Assembly: GCF_019649055.1 (NCBI RefSeq)
Contig: NW_026570336.1
Location: 124,001 to 188,000 of the forward strand
DNA from: Paramacrobiotus metropolitanus
Lineage: Eukaryota > Tardigrada > Eutardigrada > Parachela > Macrobiotidae
Length of the DNA: 64,000 bases
Direction: 5' to 3'
The first letter of the stretch is position 1, and each line of letters starts with the position of its first letter. Under the pieces are notes generated by a model, which was not told the DNA's origin, made no database searches, and saw only the letters and a program-made list of their open reading frames with translations. Below are positions 54,297-64,000 of the stretch, piece after piece. A program made the translations under genes and the position numbers.

Positions 54297-57200
54297 CTAA
54301 ATACCAGATCCATTTCCGGTGAGCCAACTTTGAGGAAACGGAATATTTTCGTATCCATGCGGGAAAGTAACAAAATTTTCACCGATAACACGGCTCGTGA
54401 ATGTGCAGCCGACGCGCCGCTGTAACGGCACAGTTTGGATAGAAAAATTGTTGGTATTTCTTTTGAACGTAATATCGTCACAAGCTTGAACAGTCGACGG
54501 ACCAGTGCCGAATAACATGTCCCGTAGCACCGAACCATGAAACCGATCTTTAAGCGCTTCAGTTTCCGGAATGCCTTTGCATTTGATCCGTTCTTCGCCA
54601 GTAGACATCATTTGACAGTAGGTTTTCTTAGCAAGTGCCAACCATTCGACAAAATAATCACCGCTCAGGTCATCGGAAAATTCGCCCAAGAGGTCTCCCA
54701 GTGGGGGATCTGGCTTTTCAGGGTCACTTACAAACATCACTGAGTCCGTGTCACAGTACAGAAGACGGTCTTGCACTAGCCGCAGCTGTTGCAGCAGCTT
54801 CAGTTGAGCCAAACCAGTAGTGAAAACTCCGATATACGGGTTGCAACGTTTGTTTGGTGCAGCCTGAAAAAATGTACAGCTTTTATATATAAATGATTAT
54901 CCAATTCCAGAAAAGACTGGCATCAGTAATAATACCCAATATTTTTTCTCCATATACGTGACATCAAGTGCTTTGCCGGAGTTGACAATTCGAACATCCT
55001 TGGTCTCGAATTCCGTATTAAAAACAATATCTTTCATTTGCTTGTACGTCGTACAATACTTATGCTGTTGGTACAGTGCCTTCATAACAAATCTACGACC
55101 AGCAAAAATGTTAGTTTACAAATTCAAGATTTTTACTCAGTAATGATATAATTTTACCTGCCCCAGACGGCGTTTACCCAAATTTTTGCACAGTACTTAG
55201 CACCCGGATTCAACTTCACTTCATCAGGTTCAAAAACAACTCCCAGCTTTTCAGCGTACTTGCGACAGTAATCCCACTTCTCATCCTCCGTCACGATGTG
55301 TGCCGGAAACCCACTATTCACAATTTTCCCACGGATTAAGTCAAGAATAAAATGAGCGAAAATCCTTCCGTCTTTGGTTTCAGGATTGAACTGCGATGTT
55401 TCTTCAAAATGATGGACTTCGAAAATATTTTTTATTTTATACCCGTCGGATAAGGCTTATTCCATCAAAGGTGTTATCCATGCCCCTTCAAGTTCCCGTT
55501 GTTGATCTGAATGCTCGCACTGTTTTGCAATATTCACTTCTTCAGAACACGTTCTGTATAACGTGTAGACGGTTCTTCCATCATTCAGTCGCACTGGCAA
55601 CGTCGGTACGAACAAATTCCTAGGCGGAAGTACGCGGCAATAAATCACGCCGTAATATTCCGATAAATGAAAAGGGTCGCCGAAGTTATTGTAGAGGATT
55701 GTAGGATGACCCACAGGATACTTTCCGTACACCATTATTTTTACTGGTACAGGGATATGAAATCGAAAGCCTTTCCTTTCAGCGGTGGTTGAATTTTTTT
55801 ATACATGGCAAAAATTTCAGTTCTTCCGCCGAACAAGTGGTCGCGTACATTCAGCGGTGGCCGAAATTCTTTTTGCGGTATGATTTTTCCATTTTTAACC
55901 AATTCGTCGTACTCGCATTCCCAGATTCCCACAAAAAATCTGCCGTAGCTTTCAATCTTTCTTTTAATTCTCAGCGTCTCCTCTCTCAATTCGCCATACG
56001 TACGCATTCTGACCGTGTTCATTTTCCGCTGGTCAGGGAAGCATTCTTTGCAGCCGTGCCAAAAGCATCCGTAGAATTGATAGCATGTTCCAGTAGGTTC
56101 CCAAAATCCATCTACACAGATTTTATCGTCCAAGAACTTCTCGCCCGCAGCAGAACGAGCCGTCTGAAGAAATTCCTCCGGCTGTTTTTCTTGCAGATTT
56201 CTCTCAATATGCGAAAACCACTGAAACGCTTTGAAACTCTGATTTTGCCGGCCGCCGTAACCGCCTGGAGGAATAACTCCAATCGTGTTCGGCTTCAGGT
56301 AATGAACTTGAAACGCCAACAGCACCGCGGATGGATTTGTAACTGAATCAAAGGGATCGATACCGGGAAACATGTCCATAAAGTTCTTTCGAGTGATTTT
56401 ACAGCATTCTCTTAGAACAAGGACGTCGTTAAGGCAGTATTTCTCGCATTCTTGCAAAAGGTTGTAATTGTTGCCGACTGATAGAACAGTTTCGCCGTAC
56501 CATTTTTCGAATTCTTCGAGCTTCTTACGTGGCATTCGCGGGCAGTCGAAAATTTCTTTGCCTACAAAACAACACGTTTTGACTCCACAATTATATTTTG
56601 ACTCCACTCAAATATTTTTTCTTAATTTTTTACCTGGCAAAGGCCATTATAATTTTACCATTATAATTTTGGTTTGATGGGGTGTTAAATGCGTAAGGAA
56701 AAAATCCTTTGAGGACCAAGTGGTCGATTCCCATGTCTTTGGGAAGTTCCGCCAAAGAACGGGGCATGAAGGAAAGCGTGTCTAAAAACTTGCACTTGAT
56801 GCCGGAAATTTTCAGCATTGTGATGCTGGAACCGTCCTGGGTTTTCTCCACAATGTGTCCTTCTTTTTCTAATCCACTCAGGATAAAAAAATTATCGTAG
56901 CGTTTACCGTTGTGCGATAGGAAGGTGCAGGCTCGACAGTTTTTAAAAATCCAATCTAGTAAATCCGAAACACAATTGTATCCGCTGAATGAAATCTGGA
57001 ACGTACTATCGTCTAAACACATCATTGCGACCGTCATCGGCTGATGATATCGACTGTTATCCAGACATGTTTCGAAATCGAACACAAACTTTTTGTTTTC
57101 ATAGCGTGCTTGCTTTTTGACGAGCGCTTCGGAAGCAACTGAGCTGTCGTCTTCGAAATCATCATCATCATCGGAGTTGTCACCATCATTATCGATACTG

Positions 57201-60200
57201 GCATTATCGTCCAAAAATTCCTCGCCGCAGACATCGCTTTCCTCCACACGGTCCAAAAAATCGGAGACAGCATCATCTTCGGACGTAAATGTTTCGTTCT
57301 CGAGGGCCGCTTCGGTGGTCAGCTTGGGTTTCTTTTTATTTTGAGCTTTCTCTCCATTTGCGATGTAACACAGATGATTTGGGAGAACAAATTCTTTACA
57401 GTTGGAGCAATACGTCGCATAACAAACGTGCGGATCAGAATACTTTCGACCAGGAGGATTCATGTATCTGAAGAAAAGAAATATTCTGCTTGCGTGATCA
57501 AATTAACTTAGTAAAAAGTCGCCTCGTAGTATTTGTTTTAGCAGCATTTATTTTCGCCGCAAATATTGTTTACCTGTTGCACTGATCACACTTCTTCCAA
57601 GCGTCACAGATGTTTCAGATCTTTGGTGCTGTAGGCTATCCTTTCTTTGTGTTTATTGAAGCAGTCATCGGAAGCAAAATTTCGATTGCAATCGTAGCAA
57701 ACTTTCTTGACGTAATCGCTAAGATGGCAATCCGCCTGCATGCAGCTGAAGCACGGTCTAAAACACTTATGGCGTGTTTTATTATGGTAAAAGTTTCCAC
57801 AGGTCAGGCACCTGCATTATATCCCAAAACTGTCCACGGCTTCGTTACGGAGTCGAAATGTTGGTTGTGGTACAGTATGGCTACGAAATTCTTCCGGAAA
57901 GGAGTAGAAAACGTGATCTCAAAATGTAGCTCCGCGTCAATAACAATCAGCTGTGTGTCATAACGACGCATAAGAAGTTGTCCGAATTTATTTATGCCAT
58001 CAAAATCAACAGGTCCATCCGGAACATCGGCTTCTGCTCGTAATCGCGCTGCTAAGTCATGCTGTTTTCGATGTTGCGATTTATGCACGACACTACTTCC
58101 GGGTAGATTAAGGGTTCTGGCCAAACCGACTGCGATCGCACGTGAAGCGCACATCACTCCGTCAGGATCATACTTTACGCAGGTTTTAATACGCACAACA
58201 CTCTGGGAGCGCTCGAGAAGCTCATCAACTTTGAATGTAATTCTCCCCTTTTTCGCTGATAAACGTCCGTGCCCACGAATATTACGGCAAACTGTGAATG
58301 TGATTTTCAAGTCGTCGGTGAAGAGATAAAAATTCATGCCACTTTGCATAATTCTTACGATCAACTGTAGAATGAATTCTGGGGACAGTCGATTCGCTGG
58401 CATTACAGGCGTTGAGAACGCACGATTAGCAAGCTGAGGATGCTCAAAAACTAATCGCACTCTGTCAACATCACTGACATGATGGTACGCTTTGAGCTCA
58501 TCCAACAATTGTGAAAACATTTCTCGGACTTCTTCGGAAACGGCCATCAAAGACATAGGCAAAGGAGTAAACCGGAAATTAAGCGTAAAACTGTCTTCAG
58601 TTGTTCTAAAGTTTTCAGCATTTGTTATATGTCGTGTCTGCTGTCGGATGTTGTAGAGTTTTCTTGGTCTAAAAGGAAAATTTTTTTCTTCTCAGTGTAC
58701 GGTTGCTTATAACTAAAATTGTATGCCTATAATCAAACCTTATAATTTAAGCGCATACAATGTTTATTCATCAGTTGCCAAATTTAACACCAAAATGTCA
58801 AGCTTAAACACGTCCAGCATAATGTCAAAATTATCGCAATATACTAAATTAATCATCATCATCATAACGTCTATACAGTTGCAGAGTATAACACGATTAA
58901 CAATAATACGGTGGATGGATGAAAAACCAAAGTCGCAAAGTTATTGATAATTACACGTGCACATGCCCATAACATACACAGCTGATTTAATTACTCATGC
59001 TTAAAACAGGAAATGGTACCGAAACCGCAGATAAATATAGTGTGCCGCCGAAACTTACTGAAATCCGTTGTTGTTGTTGTTATCGTCCTGGTTGTTGTTG
59101 TCTCTGTGTATGCCGAAACCATGCATGATGTTCATCATCATGTCGTATTCTCGTTGATAGGCATCTGGTTCATACCAGTGGGGAAACGGCTGTCCATATC
59201 CGGCCATTCCAGGGTTGTAAAAAGGCCTCCCGGGAATATAACCCGGAAATCCCCATGGGCGAACCAGCTGAAATGGGACGTTGGGTCGAATAGTCAGTTC
59301 AGCACGCGATACTGCTGGTGTCAAATTGAAGTGCTGGGGCGCGGTCCCGGCACAACTGGCGGACGGCGTAATCCGGGTATCGCTACCGGTGGCCATGGTC
59401 GTGGAGCTGAGGGGGCGCTGAGTACCCCTCTGACACGACCAGCTCCGTACTGTACCGGTGATGCTGGCATGTTGGCAAAGCGCTCATGGATCGCCTTGCG
59501 CTTCTTGAACGGGGCCGGTGGCGCTTGCTTCCGGTTGCCAGGTGGTGCTAAATACGTCTGCACCAACGCTTTGCGTTTCTTGTTCTGCGAGACGACGATG
59601 ACATCGTCGTCGTCACTGTCGCTGTGGTTAGAATCCTCCCATGGCGCTACAGCGCACACATAAACACAATAATAACACTGCACACATACAGCTAAACTAG
59701 TATATTAACAAAAAACAGTAGAGTCAAAATATATTATTGTCTACAAAATTATTTGTCAATGAAATTTGAGCACGACATAAGAATTATTCAAAAAAAACCG
59801 ACGCCACTTACGACTGCCGGCAGTTGGTCGTATTTTGGAGTTTTGCGTGTTGTTGCTGTGCTGCTTGCCCACTTCATCCACAATGATGATGCTTCCGTTG
59901 TCCGTTGTTCCCAAATTTTCATCTGATAATGCAGTATAAATTTATTCAGTGACGCTTATGAATTAAAAAACGAACAAGAATAATTATTTTTCCTCACCAC
60001 TGGTATTGCTTATGCCGGGTGCAGTTTCCTGAATACCACAAGCTCGCTCGATGTTTGCCATAACTTGATTAAAAGGGAAGAAAGATTCAGTTACTTTCTT
60101 TGACAAATTAGTTACTTTCTTTAAATTAATGAATAAATAAAAAAGATAAGACTCTGCACATACCTGCATCAACTTCAGCATTGTTAACTTCCGGGAAACC

Positions 60201-60323
60201 CTCCCTGGAAATAGCTGCCAACAAACTACCATTACCATCAAAGATGCCACTTAAGTTCAAGTCCGAAAAGCTGACATCGCCAAAACCGGCGTTCAGCGGC
60301 GTTGATGTTGCACGTTCACTCAT
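54297..60323 (-). pseudogene. Protein-primed family B DNA polymerase, nine exons, several frame breaks
   Basis: Inferred exons are 60323-60164, 60063-59998, 59922-59812, 59646-59059, 58668-57574, 57467-56659, 56561-55158, 55092-54936 and 54863-54297, with GT-AG borders and phases that agree at most junctions. Exons 1-4 give a disordered, acidic/Pro-Gly-rich extension with KKRK signals. Exon 5 gives the Polinton N-terminal region and a Cys/His cluster. Exon 6 has ExoI FDFET and ExoII NGKRYDNF; exon 7 has ExoIII YCLND, motif A and motif B; exon 9 has motif C YCDTDSV. Breaks: a one-base conflict inside exon 4 (about 59321-59396), shifts near 57805 and 57640, a one-base shift inside motif A (about 55750), and a TAA at about 55457. 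The family copies linear genomes from a protein primer. The joining of exons 1-4 to the polymerase is inferred. Confidence 0.8.
56577..56608 (-). repeat. Element motif GTGGAGTCAAAA, two copies in a polymerase intron
   Basis: Minus-strand copies at 56577-56588 and 56597-56608 are 20 bases apart. Both lie inside the 97-base intron 56562-56658 of the polymerase gene and make up about a quarter of it. Confidence 0.75.
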
Positions 60324-61000
60324 CTTAATACAAAGTCAGAACAATCGAAATTACAACGGTTGAAATTAGAATACGTGTGCCTTCCGTGCAGCTCTGAAAT
60401 GAAAGTGATTTCAAAATGAGCATGTCCATCGCGGCAGCGGCGCATTGACGGTTGGCCTGCCATTTTAGAAACATGTTATAAATTTTATGGCTTTCTGGAC
60501 TCGATTATTGGCCGCATGGGCACTTGCGTCTGCTCTCTAACGATTTTTAATTTGTCGTGTACGCGGTGGAACTAATGGAGCACATCAGAAACGTGGAGCG
60601 CACACTTTTCCCTTTGATTATGATGACCGCTGTGTGTGCAAATTCTTAAGTAAACTTACGGCTACATGATTTTATAGATTTGCTAAATATGCATGAAACC
60701 ATATATAAACACGCGCTGATTTTGTTACTGACAGGTGAGGCGTAAATAGCGCCATAATTTCCTAGAGAAGCTTATGTTTTAAATGTCTTCAAGTAGACCA
60801 ATACCGTTGAAATTTGTTTTTATATGCATTGAAAAGAATTTGAACCCAAGGAAAAACAGTATGTGTGATTATTAATACAGACATCAGAAATACTGCAGAG
60901 CAAATCATTTAGTACGCAAAATAGGTAAGCCAAAATAAATGCACACATGATTTTCTTTTACAGGAAAGATGTTAAAAATGACAGACAACCATTTACTAAT
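60324..61000. other. Non-coding region upstream of the polymerase gene
   Basis: It holds the presumed promoter of the minus-strand polymerase gene (ATG at 60323) and the 3' side of the next minus-strand gene. It is AT-rich, with no clear open frame. No motif copy of the GTGGAGTC type is seen. Confidence 0.45.
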
Positions 61001-62833
61001 TTACTCATTTTTAATACTGCCGTAGTGTTTCCCATTGTGTCGCACAATTACACGTCCGCCCGGTGCGAACTTGATGTATGGGCGCTGAGGCTCGGTCTTG
61101 TCTCTCGCTGCGTCTTTTTCTTTAGCAACGAAATACGGACATGGCAAGCGCTTCTTCCGTCCTTTCCTGTCGTCTCCCACAACGTGGCGGACACATTGCT
61201 GACGTGCCTTGGACCGCTGCTCGTGGGAAAAGATATGCACGGCCGACTTTTGGCCTTCTTGTAACAGTAGCCGCACGAGTATCCGCCTACTTCCGCAACC
61301 TGATCCATCTTCCGCTTCAGTGCTGCCCGATTCAATGCATCGTCGTCTTTCCACAGCGGCAGATCCCAGTCCTTATGGGTTGGGTCTGCTTCGGGAATAT
61401 TGGTGATGTCCAGGTCGCGCAGTTCACAAATATCCATTAGGTATCTGCCATACCAGCTGCCCGACACATAGATTCGCCCGTTCCGGCGGACTATCACCGA
61501 ACGCTTCAAGTCGAAATACGCTACACTGCCATCATAGGCTACAGTCGCCGTATGCTTGCGCGGGGTCTTCTGCGGTTCCGGCGTAACCTTACGGGCATCG
61601 GTTCGCGCCCTCTTTGCAGGCACCATAGTCTGCGCCGCCTAAAGAACATCCAATAGTTATTAGAAAAATAGTGGTGGAGTCAAAACCTAGTGGTGGAGTC
61701 AAAACCTAATGGTGGAGTCAAAACCCAGTGGTGGAGTCAAAACCTAGTAGTGGAGTCAAAAATTTAATAGCACTGGTTATATCAGACTTACCCGTTTACG
61801 GTAGTACGCCCAAATGCCTGGTTCATCGGGGTCTTCGCTCTCTTCCCCATCATCATCGCTCTCCTCGTCATTGTCATCGCCGTGGCCCTCCACACCGCCA
61901 CCCTCCACATCGCCACCCTCCACATCGTCACCCTCTTGCCCTTCATCGGCATCGCTTTCTGCATTGCTACCGTCCGTATCGTCATCCTCATCGCCTGACG
62001 TTGCGTCTTCGTACTCGTACTCGTCGTCGCTGTCGCTGCTGCCATCGTCATCACTCCCATCCCCGTCTTCATTGCCGCCGGGATGCTCATCGTCATCTAC
62101 CCGGTCAAGAACAGACCTATACCGCCCCTGGGAACACAGCGTGGCAAGTGTACCTGGATCGCACATACGTGCCGTCTGTCGCAGCCGTGGTGCAGGAGAC
62201 GCTGGCGTGCTCGCCCGGGACGAGTGGACAGAAGCGGTGCGGTACCGCGTATTACGCGGAGTGCTGGCCGTTGTTGACGGCAATCGTGAGGACGAATCAG
62301 CCACCCGTCCGGCTCTGGCATCCTGGAGCCGCTTCCGGTTGTACTCCGCGTCTACAGCGAGGGCGGCTTCAAACTATAACAAGTAATAGATATGATCTTA
62401 AAAAAACTAAGGTCTAAACAAAGCCACTAACTCACCTCCTCATCGGTCATACGCCGGATAGCCGCTGGATCGCGGTCATTCAACGGGATGTATGGTGGCG
62501 GAGGCGCGGAGGTGCTTGCACGCTGGCCGTCGTCCCCGCTCTTAACAATGTACAAAGAACATAACAATGTACAAACATAACAATGTACTCTTAACAATGT
62601 ACAAAGAACATAACAATATGCATGATACACTGTAAATAATAGTATATGTATGAACAAATGCCAGTGTGACAAAATAATTTTCCACCTACTTGCGCGGAAT
62701 CAGCCAGATTGCTACGGCTGCGACGGGCTGGTGTTCTTGATCCCGCTTGTGATCCAGGGCTGCCGCGGATGGAAGCGGCCGGGGATGGTCTCGTGGACGC
62801 CGTGCGCGAGCGTGTAGCGCGTACGGAAGACAT
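61001..62833 (-). CDS. Spliced right-arm gene, Arg/Ser + acidic + basic protein of unknown function
   Basis: Exons 62833-62690, 62540-62436, 62373-61792 and 61638-about 61048 all join in phase 0 with GT-AG borders. Exon 1 is Ser/Arg/Thr-rich (SRTASTRPSPAAS). Exon 2 is Pro-rich (SAPPPPYIPLNDRDP). Exon 3 ends in a long Asp/Glu/Gly run (DDGSSDSDDEYEYED). Exon 4 is basic, with a beta-rich part (AYFDLKRSVIVRRNGRIYVSG, YLMDICELRDLDIT) and CGYC. Two frames overlap at its end: one stops at 61048, the other runs to 61001 with CVRH and a Lys/Arg-rich tail, so a one-base shift near 61245 is possible. The alternating charge resembles viral regulatory or chromatin-binding proteins. I recognise no family. 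The last intron holds the five-unit GTGGAGTC array. Confidence 0.6.
61671..61765 (+). repeat. Five tandem 19-bp units with core GTGGAGTCAAAA
   Basis: The units start at 61671, 61690, 61709, 61728 and 61747 (consensus GTGGTGGAGTCAAAACCTA, a few substitutions). The array lies in the 153-base intron 61639-61791 of the right-arm gene. It is the largest cluster of a motif seen only within this element. Confidence 0.85.
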
Positions 62834-63250
62834 TTTCCTGCCAAACACATACTATTACTACTTACACATTTTTAATTTTTAGCATGTATGCTACATGTAA
62901 TGTGTAGAATCTTACCTGGTACAGAATCGGCACGATAGATATCCAAAGACAAACGTACACACAATCCGTACTCGAAAAGCAATAATCCAGATAATCCGGA
63001 TGATGTAAAAGTAGGTTTGCGTAAGAACTTTTGAGATTTCGAAAATTAATTTTAAAAAATTCAGGTTCTTTGCAAGAGTACCTGCAGACTGGCAAAATAT
63101 GTGCGCTGTGCGATGGCTTTGCACACTGCCGTAGCAACTGTATCCTGGTACAGTATTGTCCTTCAGCGAAGAAGGCTAATTAAAGTGCACTGTTCTGTGC
63201 TGCCTAATTGTGTAACAGGCGCACTTATGCATAATCTGCCATGGTCAGCG

Positions 63251-63294
<44 letters not shown>

Positions 63295-63328
63295 ATTGAC
63301 CAGATCGCAGTTTATTACTGGCCGTTAC
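62834..63328. other. Right subterminal region with CT microsatellite
   Basis: No gene is supported. A (CT)n run of about 19 units lies at 63254-63292, shortly inside the right terminal repeat. The region probably contains the promoter of the right-arm gene starting at 62833. Confidence 0.5.
63254..63292. repeat. (CT)n microsatellite
   Basis: An uninterrupted TC/CT dinucleotide run of about 38 bases lies 37 bases inside the right terminal inverted repeat. Confidence 0.9.
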
Positions 63329-63514
63329 GGCCATAAAATGCGGAATGTACGGACACAGGTGTGTTTGCACAGCTGTGTTGTGGTTCTCCCTGTTTCCTAT
63401 TAAAATGTTTATTTACTTAAGGAATTTTTATGACTTTGACCTCCTCCCTGGTCCCTTTCAAAATGGTTTTACGATTTATTTGTTTAGTACCCCAGGGTGT
63501 AAACCGTGACTACT
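63329..63514 (-). repeat. Right terminal inverted repeat
   Basis: This is the reverse complement of 43639-43824 with 10 substitutions and no gaps. It ends GTGTAAACCGTGACTACT at 63514, followed by the CATGC target duplicate at 63515-63519. Confidence 0.95.
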
Positions 63515-63519
63515 CATGC
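63515..63519 (+). repeat. Right target-site duplication CATGC
   Basis: This matches 43634-43638 exactly and directly abuts the right terminus. Confidence 0.75.
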
Positions 63520-64000
63520 CACCCACACAGCCAACGGACACGGGCATTGGCCCCACAACGCTTGAAATGGTCAGCCTAGAGTAGACAGCAGTGACCTACA
63601 GGACCAATTAAGCTGTTGCGTTGGTGACGATGGAAAGCTTGGTTTGAAGACGATTCATTGAGCACAAAAATCATGCAGTACAAAATATGTATAGGCTATG
63701 TATTGTACACACGTATGCTCTGTATGGATTATCAACCCCCTCTCTCACATTTATAGGTCATTTTGACCACGACAGCCGTCGCGGCCGTAACGGTGGCCCA
63801 TTCGCGCGGGCGCATGGTCTCTGTCATACGCATGCTGTCGGCTGCAAAGCGTTTTCGTCCTGACCAGTTCCGGGCATTCCGCATGATGACCGTGCGGAGT
63901 GCCAAGATTTTCATGGTAAAACAATTTTCACGAGTCAGCTTACTGTAGCTACAGTTTCAATGTGAAGATCCAGCCAAGTCTGCGGGAAATCATCGATTTC
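63520..64000. other. Host flank right of the element
   Basis: No gene is supported. Short frames on both strands at 63732-63948 overlap and lack recognisable features. Confidence 0.4.

Larger units (their letters stand above)
43639..63514. mobile_element. Polinton/Maverick (adintovirus-like) element, 19,876 bp
   Basis: The limits are set by 186-bp terminal inverted repeats starting AG and by a flanking CATGC duplication. The interior carries the Polinton hallmark set: protein-primed PolB, rve integrase with chromodomain, adenain-like protease, packaging ATPase, double-jelly-roll capsid protein, penton-like protein and core protein. Left-to-right, the ATPase block is on plus; protease, capsid, core, penton, integrase and polymerase are on minus. 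Capsid plus polymerase plus integrase places it with adintovirus-type endogenous viruses of animals. Several enzymes are broken, so the copy is probably not autonomous. The TIR mismatch (10/186) suggests moderate age or error. A 5-bp rather than 6-bp duplication may reflect one later substitution. Confidence 0.93.

Noticed and set aside
54224-54538. Second frame overlapping the polymerase C-terminus
   Set aside because: The main frame contains the expected family ending and stops at 54297; the overlap is an out-of-phase reading.
61671-61765. CRISPR-like array
   Set aside because: Units are directly adjacent with no unique spacers, in a eukaryotic intron.
43639-63514. Free viral contig or contamination
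   Set aside because: Both ends join host-like DNA through a target duplication, and genes carry host-style introns.
1-64000. tRNA or rRNA genes
   Set aside because: No cloverleaf or rRNA-like segment was recognised by eye; a covariance-model scan would be needed to exclude them.

Overview
This is eukaryotic DNA from a compact animal genome. Coding is split by short GT-AG introns (mostly 55-110 bp), genes are sparse, and diverged repeats and small DNA transposons lie between them. The short introns, the secreted low-complexity and cadherin-like proteins, the titin-like Ig fragment and the expanded F-box family fit a small ecdysozoan, possibly a tardigrade. That assignment is inference; there is no marker gene.

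Host part (1-43638): secreted or structural genes lie in the first 18 kb. They are an Asn-rich ORF at 5963-6544, a Cys-rich secreted protein at 6977-7881, a Gly/Pro/Tyr-rich protein at 9480-10353, a Thr/Pro mucin at 11235-11822, and a protein of five cadherin-like repeats at 15617-18298. From 20.8 to 38.3 kb there are four copies of an F-box gene. One is intact (20836-23982, four exons, 587 aa with all splice phases matching) and three are damaged. Further right are an Ig-domain fragment, a tandem palindrome and a multi-pass membrane protein. At least three non-autonomous DNA elements with inverted termini are present (902-1509, 13994-15109, about 35.7-37.3 kb).

The main discovery is at 43639-63514: a complete 19.9-kb Polinton/Maverick (adintovirus-like) element. 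It has 186-bp terminal inverted repeats beginning AG (10 mismatches) and is bounded by a 5-bp direct repeat, CATGC. Its recognisable genes are a protein-primed family B DNA polymerase split over about nine exons, a retroviral-type integrase with chromodomain, an adenain-like cysteine protease, an FtsK/HerA-type packaging ATPase, a double-jelly-roll major capsid protein, a penton-like minor capsid protein, a basic core protein carrying an adenain-type IQGG site, and two small Polinton-family proteins. Unusual cargo includes an intact leucine-rich-repeat type I membrane protein beside the left terminus and a spliced acidic/basic right-arm gene of unknown function. A GTGGAGTCAAAA motif recurs inside the element only, mostly within introns.

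The copy cannot move by itself as read. The integrase has an in-frame stop, the ATPase shifts frame just before Walker B, and the polymerase has several breaks. The virion genes (capsid, penton, core, protease) and the LRR gene are open. The replication and integration genes therefore look decayed or mis-assembled while the particle genes look intact.
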